Assembly: GCA_036763105.1 (NCBI GenBank)
Contig: JBAIYS010000009.1
Coordinates: forward strand, 1-64,000
Direction: 5' to 3'
Source: Peptococcaceae bacterium 1198_IL3148
GTDB lineage: Bacteria; Bacillota; Desulfotomaculia; Desulfotomaculales; Desulfohalotomaculaceae
Length of the DNA: 64,000 nucleotides
Positions within the stretch are counted from its first letter, which is position 1. The number at the start of each line of letters is the position of its first letter. Positions 59,883-64,000 of this stretch are shown one piece after another. Made by a program: the position numbers and the translations under genes. The notes under the pieces were generated by a model. It saw only the letters and a list, made by a program, of their open reading frames with translations, made no database searches and was not told where the DNA came from.

Positions 59883-60632
59883 CTATAGGTACTTCCATTT
59901 GCAGGCTTTGTGTTCTAGGTAATCTAAAAACATGTAGATGATGAAACCCATTAGTCCCATGGCAATGACCCCGGCAAACATTTCTAGAAAATCATAGCGG
60001 GACCAAGCGTCCAACAAATAGTAACCCAGTCCTTCTTGGCTGGCGATGGTTTCGGCCACAAACAAAATGGCGATGGCGGTACCGGAGGCCACTCTCAGCG
60101 AAGTAAGCATCTCCGGCAGCACTGCCGGCCAGATCACATGCTTGTATATATCCCATTTACTGGCCCCCAGAGATTTGATGGAATTAATCATCGCCATATT
60201 AATGCCCCGGGCGGCATCTCTGATGGGAACCAATATTTGAAAGAATACCACCAGTGTAATGAGGGTAATTTTTGAGAGATCGCCAATGCCCAATAGCGCC
60301 ATCAATACTGGTAAAAATGCCACCTTAGGCACTGGATAAACCAGGTAGATCACCGGTGCCAGATAACGGTCCAATGCAGTTTCACGTCCCAACAGCATGC
60401 CAATGGGTAGCGCCAACAGCAGTGATAAAACCAGGCTCACCACCACCCGATAGCTGCTAATTAAAAAATGTTGCCACAAATCGCTAGACATCGCTTGAAA
60501 GAACGCTGCCAAGGAAGGAGCCGGGCCGGGCAAAGCGGTGTTACTCAACAACCGGGCTAAGAGATCCCATGCCAGCAGTAACCCGGCCACCGAAAGGGTG
60601 ATGGTTAAAAATTTATTGTTACGCTGCTCCAT
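59883..60632 (-). CDS. ABC transporter permease (SsuC/TauC type)
   Basis: 249 residues, about six helices, permease of the nitrate/sulfonate/taurine/thiamin-precursor class. The EAA loop reads SIKSLGASKWDIYKHVIWPAVLPEMLTSLRVASG. Last of three genes: binding protein, ATPase, permease, with 19 bp to the ATPase gene. Substrate cannot be told from sequence. ATG start. Confidence 0.92.
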   Translation of the reverse strand: MEQRNNKFLTITLSVAGLLLAWDLLARLLSNTALPGPAPSLAAFFQAMSSDLWQHFLISSYRVVVSLVLSLLLALPIGMLLGRETALDRYLAPVIYLVYPVPKVAFLPVLMALLGIGDLSKITLITLVVFFQILVPIRDAARGINMAMINSIKSLGASKWDIYKHVIWPAVLPEMLTSLRVASGTAIAILFVAETIASQEGLGYYLLDAWSRYDFLEMFAGVIAMGLMGFIIYMFLDYLEHKACKWKYL

Positions 60633-60651
60633 GATTCACTCTCCTATGGCC

Positions 60652-61383
60652 TTATGGAATTAACTTTTCCCGCAGGGTTGAGGTTAGTTGGTGGAACTGG
60701 GTAGTTTTGCGGTAGCCCGGTTTCCCCACCTGGGGGTTATCCACAATGTCTAACACCTGCCCCGGTTGACCGGTGAGCACAATGATTTTCTGGCCCAAAA
60801 ACACTGCCTCTTCAATGCTGTGGGTGACTAATATAATGGTAATACCTCTGCTTTGCCAAATATCCAACATCTGTCGCTGCATTTTTTCCCGGGTAATGGC
60901 ATCCAGTGCTGAGAAGGGCTCGTCCATTAATAAAAGATTGGGTTCCAACGCCAATGACCGGGCAATGCCCACCCGCTGCCGTTGACCACCGCTAAGCTGG
61001 GAGGGGTAACGATGCCGCATCTCCCATAGACCCATTTCACTGAGCACCTGTTCAACTTTGTCAGCCCGCTCCTCACCGCTGACACCCCTAATCTCCAGCC
61101 CCAGTTGCACATTGTCAAACACCGTCTTCCAAGGCAACAGGCCATAATCTTGCAAAATCAAGGTGGGGTCTCCGTGCACCGCCACCGTGCCTTGATAGTC
61201 ATCATGTAAGCCCGCCAGCACATAAAGTAACGTTGACTTACCACACCCCGAAGGACCCAACAAAGCACAGGTGCTGGCAGCAGGAATGGCAAAGGAGACT
61301 TCCTTTAGAGCCGGTATTTCTTTTTTCTGTTGCCAGTAACTGACCGAAAGCCCAGTTACCTCCACCATTAAATTCTCCGCCAC
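60652..61383 (-). CDS. ABC transporter ATP-binding protein (SsuB/TauB type)
   Basis: 243 residues. Walker A GPSGCGKSTLLYVLAG, signature QLSGGQRQRVGIARSLALEP, Walker B LLMDEPFSALD, H-loop LVTHSIEEAVFLG. A GTG start at 61383 is favoured: AAGGAGG lies 7 bp before it. A longer frame upstream runs into the hairpin repeat at 61461-61485, which is not coding. Pairs with the permease gene next to it. Confidence 0.93.
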   Translation of the reverse strand: MAENLMVEVTGLSVSYWQQKKEIPALKEVSFAIPAASTCALLGPSGCGKSTLLYVLAGLHDDYQGTVAVHGDPTLILQDYGLLPWKTVFDNVQLGLEIRGVSGEERADKVEQVLSEMGLWEMRHRYPSQLSGGQRQRVGIARSLALEPNLLLMDEPFSALDAITREKMQRQMLDIWQSRGITIILVTHSIEEAVFLGQKIIVLTGQPGQVLDIVDNPQVGKPGYRKTTQFHQLTSTLREKLIP

Positions 61384-61460
61384 TGGGTATCCTCCTTGAT
61401 CATAGGTATAATAAACGCAGGTGGCCGCATTATTCGTTATCGTTCCTCTAAAAGTCAAAT

Positions 61461-61485
61461 AAGACAGGGAGTGTTCCCCTGTCTT
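61461..61485. repeat. Short GACAGGG hairpin between the binding-protein and ATPase genes
   Basis: AAGACAGGG and CCCTGTCTT around a short loop, related to the longer repeats. Being between co-directed operon genes, it could attenuate the downstream genes. Confidence 0.6.
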
Positions 61486-61547
61486 ATAATACCATGTTTC
61501 ACCCATCAATCATACTTTAAACTTACCCACTAATCCATTCGCAGACA

Positions 61548-62528
61548 CTACCTCAATATTTCGGTATCTATAAACTCTTGGTAACTAAAGGGTTGATCCA
61601 GCAAGTTTTTACTTACCATCCAATCCAGCACCTGCTGCACATCGGATTCGGCCGGAGATTGGGGTTTTGAAAAGGAGGTTACCTTAAAGGTGTCTTTAAT
61701 CTCTTTGGGGATATTGGCCTTCTCTGCCACCAAATCTTGATAGCGCTCTGGGTTGTTGGTTAGAGCTTGTCCGGCATCTCCGTAGGCCTCAACCACACCC
61801 TTGGCCCCCTGGCCATTATCATTCAGCACCTGTTGCCGGAAAACCAACACCGACTGACTGATGCTTCTGGCGGTGTCGTCAGCCACCAGCGTTGCCCCTT
61901 GCTGTTCAGCTAAAAAGGCCATGGGGTCTGGCAATACCGCTGCCGCCACTTGGTTGTTTTGCAAGATTTGCATGCGCACCGGAATTTTGGGCACCGATAA
62001 CTTTTTAACATCGGTGGGGGCTAAACCAGCATCCATTAATATTTGGTCTAACACAAACTCAATGACGCTATTTTGTGAAATGGCCACTTCTTTGCCCTTT
62101 AGATCTGCCACTGACTTAATACCAGATTCCGGTGCAGCTAATATAGCAAAGCGTCCTTCCTCTGGGGTGGCTCCCAAAGCCACAGTGGCTACCTTTAAGT
62201 CGGTACCACCCTTTTTTAACATCCCAGCCACTATCATATCGGTAATCATACCGTCAATCTGCCCCGCTTGTAGGGCAGCGGAAATTTCTTGGGGTGAGGG
62301 AAAGGGTATAAGCTCCACCGTTAACCCTTGATCCTTAAACATACCCTCTGCTTCAGCAATATAAAAAGGTAAGCTATCCACAACTGGCAGTACACCAATC
62401 TTTAACGGTTGCAGTTGCTGTTGATCAGTAACGTTGTCCTTAGCTGTATCACCACAACCAACCAGAGTTAGTGCTATGACCGCCGTTAAAAATAATACCA
62501 ATAATAAGGGACTACGTCTTTGCATCAT
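61548..62528 (-). CDS. ABC transporter substrate-binding lipoprotein (SsuA/NMT1-like)
   Basis: About 326 residues. A signal peptide ends in the lipobox LTLVGC, then an NMT1/TauA-type domain (LKIGVLPVVDSLPFYIAEAEGMFKDQGLTVELIPF; ISAALQAGQIDGMITDM; LKGKEVAISQNSVIEFVLDQIL). Such proteins bind sulfonates, nitrate, taurine or pyrimidine precursors; the substrate is not assigned. First gene of the transporter operon. ATG start with GGAAGGGTGG. Confidence 0.9.
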   Translation of the reverse strand: MMQRRSPLLLVLFLTAVIALTLVGCGDTAKDNVTDQQQLQPLKIGVLPVVDSLPFYIAEAEGMFKDQGLTVELIPFPSPQEISAALQAGQIDGMITDMIVAGMLKKGGTDLKVATVALGATPEEGRFAILAAPESGIKSVADLKGKEVAISQNSVIEFVLDQILMDAGLAPTDVKKLSVPKIPVRMQILQNNQVAAAVLPDPMAFLAEQQGATLVADDTARSISQSVLVFRQQVLNDNGQGAKGVVEAYGDAGQALTNNPERYQDLVAEKANIPKEIKDTFKVTSFSKPQSPAESDVQQVLDWMVSKNLLDQPFSYQEFIDTEILR

Positions 62529-62622
62529 CAATCCACCCTTCCTAAAAAACTAAATCTATTATACAGTGATTTAAGCAAAAAGTGAACGTGAATTAAACAA
62601 GGCGTTGCGGTGGCCGTTACCA

Positions 62623-64000
62623 TTAGCATTTGGCTGCCTTACTGACATACATATTGCTGTCTGCTTTATTAATAGCTTCCTCTAACTGACTGCAATCATT
62701 GGCAGTGGCAAAACCTAAAGACATCGAGATCGGCAATTTGTTTTCCAATTGGTTACAATTTGCGATGGCATTTTCAATCCTTTGCACTATTTGGCTAGCC
62801 AATAGATTGCTGGTGTTGGGCAACAGTACAATAAATTCATCTCCGCCATATCTGGCCAAAATATCGTCTTTACGCAGACTGGTTTTTAGTAGCTGTGCTA
62901 CCTCCTTTAAAACAACATCCCCCTTCAGGTGTCCGTAGGAATCGTTTATATTTTTAAAGTGGTCTAAATCACACATAATGATGGTAATGGGAAAAACATC
63001 ATTGTTCCCTTTATAATTGGCAAGCAATTCTTCTAAATAAGTGCGGTTATATAATCGGGTCAAACTGTCATGGGTGGCTAAATATTTTAGTTCAGATTCC
63101 AGGCGCATGCGGTCGGTGATATCTATCAGCGTACCAACAATGGCAGATTCATCATTATACAGTGTTTTGGCCCCCATACATTCACAAACAACCATGTCCC
63201 CATCTTTTTTTCGGGCGCTGAAAACCAGTTGATTGTTATCAGCGGATCGGGCGTTAATGACGTTCTCTTGCCATTGGGAAATCCGTGCTTTATCATCAGC
63301 GCTGGCTAAGCTGTCAAATTTAAAGTTACCAAGTAATTCATCCGGTTGGTAACCAAAAATCTCGGCAAATTTGGGATTGGCATAGCGTAAAACCTTATTT
63401 TGAATTAAAAACACTCCCGCCAGCGCACTTTCCGTTAACAGCCGGTATCTCTCTTCGGATTGTACCAGTTCACTTTCTAACCGATTCTTTTCTTTACGTT
63501 CATATGCCAATAGCTTTTTATAATTAAGACAAGCAGACACCGCATTATGTATTTTAGTCTTCAATGTTCTGATAATATCTGCTATACCTTCTTCGGTCAC
63601 CTTTGTTCGACCATAAATTAGGTGAATTACTAACGAATTATTAATTAAAATCAGTAATACTTCCTTTTCTCTGCCGGTCTGGGGATAGCAGCAAGATGAA
63701 AAAGAATAGTCGTCTTGATTAATTACCATTACTCCTTTATTTATTAAATCCGGTAAAAACAACTTGATAGCGGCCGCTGTTTGTTCCTGATCTATATCCC
63801 GAACGCCATAGCCCGCACCGGCTCCGAAACTAACCATATCCTGTTGGGTGGTCCAAACTATCCCCCGCAAGGCAGAGGTTTTACGGGCTAAGGTGTCGAT
63901 GAATTCTTGCAGCATTTCTTCCAGGTGCAAACTCTGACCGATTGACAATGCTAACTCATAGGATAAAGAGAGTTTATTTGTCAGTTGCAAAATGTAATTG
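62623..64000 (-). CDS. GAF-PAS-GGDEF diguanylate cyclase (5' end beyond window)
   Basis: At least 455 residues. An N-terminal GAF-like segment (about 15-150), a PAS domain with PAC (about 175-300, YRLLTESALAGVFLI...ITDRMRLE) and a GGDEF domain with active site RYGGDEF, plus an intact inhibitory site RKDD five residues before it. It makes c-di-GMP and is likely product-inhibited, unlike the protein at 30552. A TTG near 63990 is in frame but has no ribosome site, and the frame stays open to the edge, so the start is probably outside. Confidence 0.88.
   Translation of the reverse strand, partial: NYILQLTNKLSLSYELALSIGQSLHLEEMLQEFIDTLARKTSALRGIVWTTQQDMVSFGAGAGYGVRDIDQEQTAAAIKLFLPDLINKGVMVINQDDYSFSSCCYPQTGREKEVLLILINNSLVIHLIYGRTKVTEEGIADIIRTLKTKIHNAVSACLNYKKLLAYERKEKNRLESELVQSEERYRLLTESALAGVFLIQNKVLRYANPKFAEIFGYQPDELLGNFKFDSLASADDKARISQWQENVINARSADNNQLVFSARKKDGDMVVCECMGAKTLYNDESAIVGTLIDITDRMRLESELKYLATHDSLTRLYNRTYLEELLANYKGNNDVFPITIIMCDLDHFKNINDSYGHLKGDVVLKEVAQLLKTSLRKDDILARYGGDEFIVLLPNTSNLLASQIVQRIENAIANCNQLENKLPISMSLGFATANDCSQLEEAINKADSNMYVSKAAKC

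Noticed and set aside
61384-61509. N-terminal extension of the SsuB/TauB-like ATPase
   Set aside because: It translates through a non-coding hairpin repeat, has no family similarity, and a good ribosome site lies just before the GTG at 61383.
59883-62528. Sulfonate (taurine) transporter by name, linked to the ASST genes
   Set aside because: The family also carries nitrate, thiamin precursors and others. No regulon site was found upstream, so a substrate or link to the sulfotransferase-like genes cannot be claimed.

Overview
The window reads as chromosomal DNA of an anaerobic, endospore-forming, motile Clostridia-type Firmicute; a Desulfotomaculum/Peptococcaceae-like organism is my best guess, from gene content only. 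Spore genes (sspH, cotF-like, a gerA-gerC-gerB operon, a SASP-like small gene), strong GGAGG ribosome sites, frequent TTG/GTG starts and a c-di-AMP riboswitch point to Firmicutes. Hybrid cluster protein, FeoAB, electron-transfer flavoprotein and menaquinone synthesis (menG) point to anaerobic respiration. No phage, IS element, CRISPR array or tRNA was seen.

Layout. 1-0.25 kb: 5' end and leader of a 16S rRNA gene (minus strand). 0.6-7.7 kb: amino-acid permease, LysM-NlpC/P60 hydrolase under a c-di-AMP riboswitch, chromate-type transporter, GntR regulator, MFS exporter, menG. 7.8-12.3 kb: Ybh-type ABC exporter operon with its TetR regulator. 12.3-19.5 kb: Cys-rich 4Fe-4S protein, two chemoreceptors, a YgjP-like peptidase/radical SAM pair. 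19.8-22.7 kb: feoA, a feoB split in two, and a DtxR/MntR-type repressor. 22.7-26.6 kb: HAD phosphatase and pstSCAB. 26.8-32.8 kb: ECF sigma/anti-sigma pair, a Gly-rich micro-protein, hcp, sspH, a MASE3 diguanylate cyclase and small unknowns. 32.8-35.9 kb: GMC dehydrogenase three-gene set and a response regulator. 53.2-57.6 kb: germinant-receptor operon with a doubly frameshifted gerA. 57.7-64 kb: MBL hydrolase, HI0933-type flavoprotein, SsuABC/TauABC-like transporter, PAS-GGDEF protein.

The most unusual part is 36-52.6 kb. A Crp/Fnr-family regulator sits beside transcription units encoding EtfB-EtfA-FAD oxidase, a lipoyl H-protein, a glutaredoxin fused to a cysteine-less radical-SAM-like domain, two cytosolic arylsulfotransferase-like beta-propellers, a dedicated dihydrolipoyl dehydrogenase, a DASS-family anion transporter and a type II NADH dehydrogenase. 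Six promoters here carry the same 16-bp inverted repeat (consensus TGTAGY-N4-RCTACA), each 21-22 bp upstream of a -10-like hexamer. That is the geometry of a class II Crp/Fnr activator site. I infer one regulon that imports an unknown anion, processes it through the propeller enzymes and the flavin/lipoyl/thiol proteins, and passes electrons to Etf and NADH, then to quinone through NDH-2. The substrate is unknown. In the same region I predict a ~95-nt small RNA whose hairpin loop shows a perfect anti-Shine-Dalgarno sequence.

Two dispersed repeat families occur in intergenic gaps: a ~160-bp element with a hairpin end, and GACAGGGGGACAGGTCCC-type hairpins.
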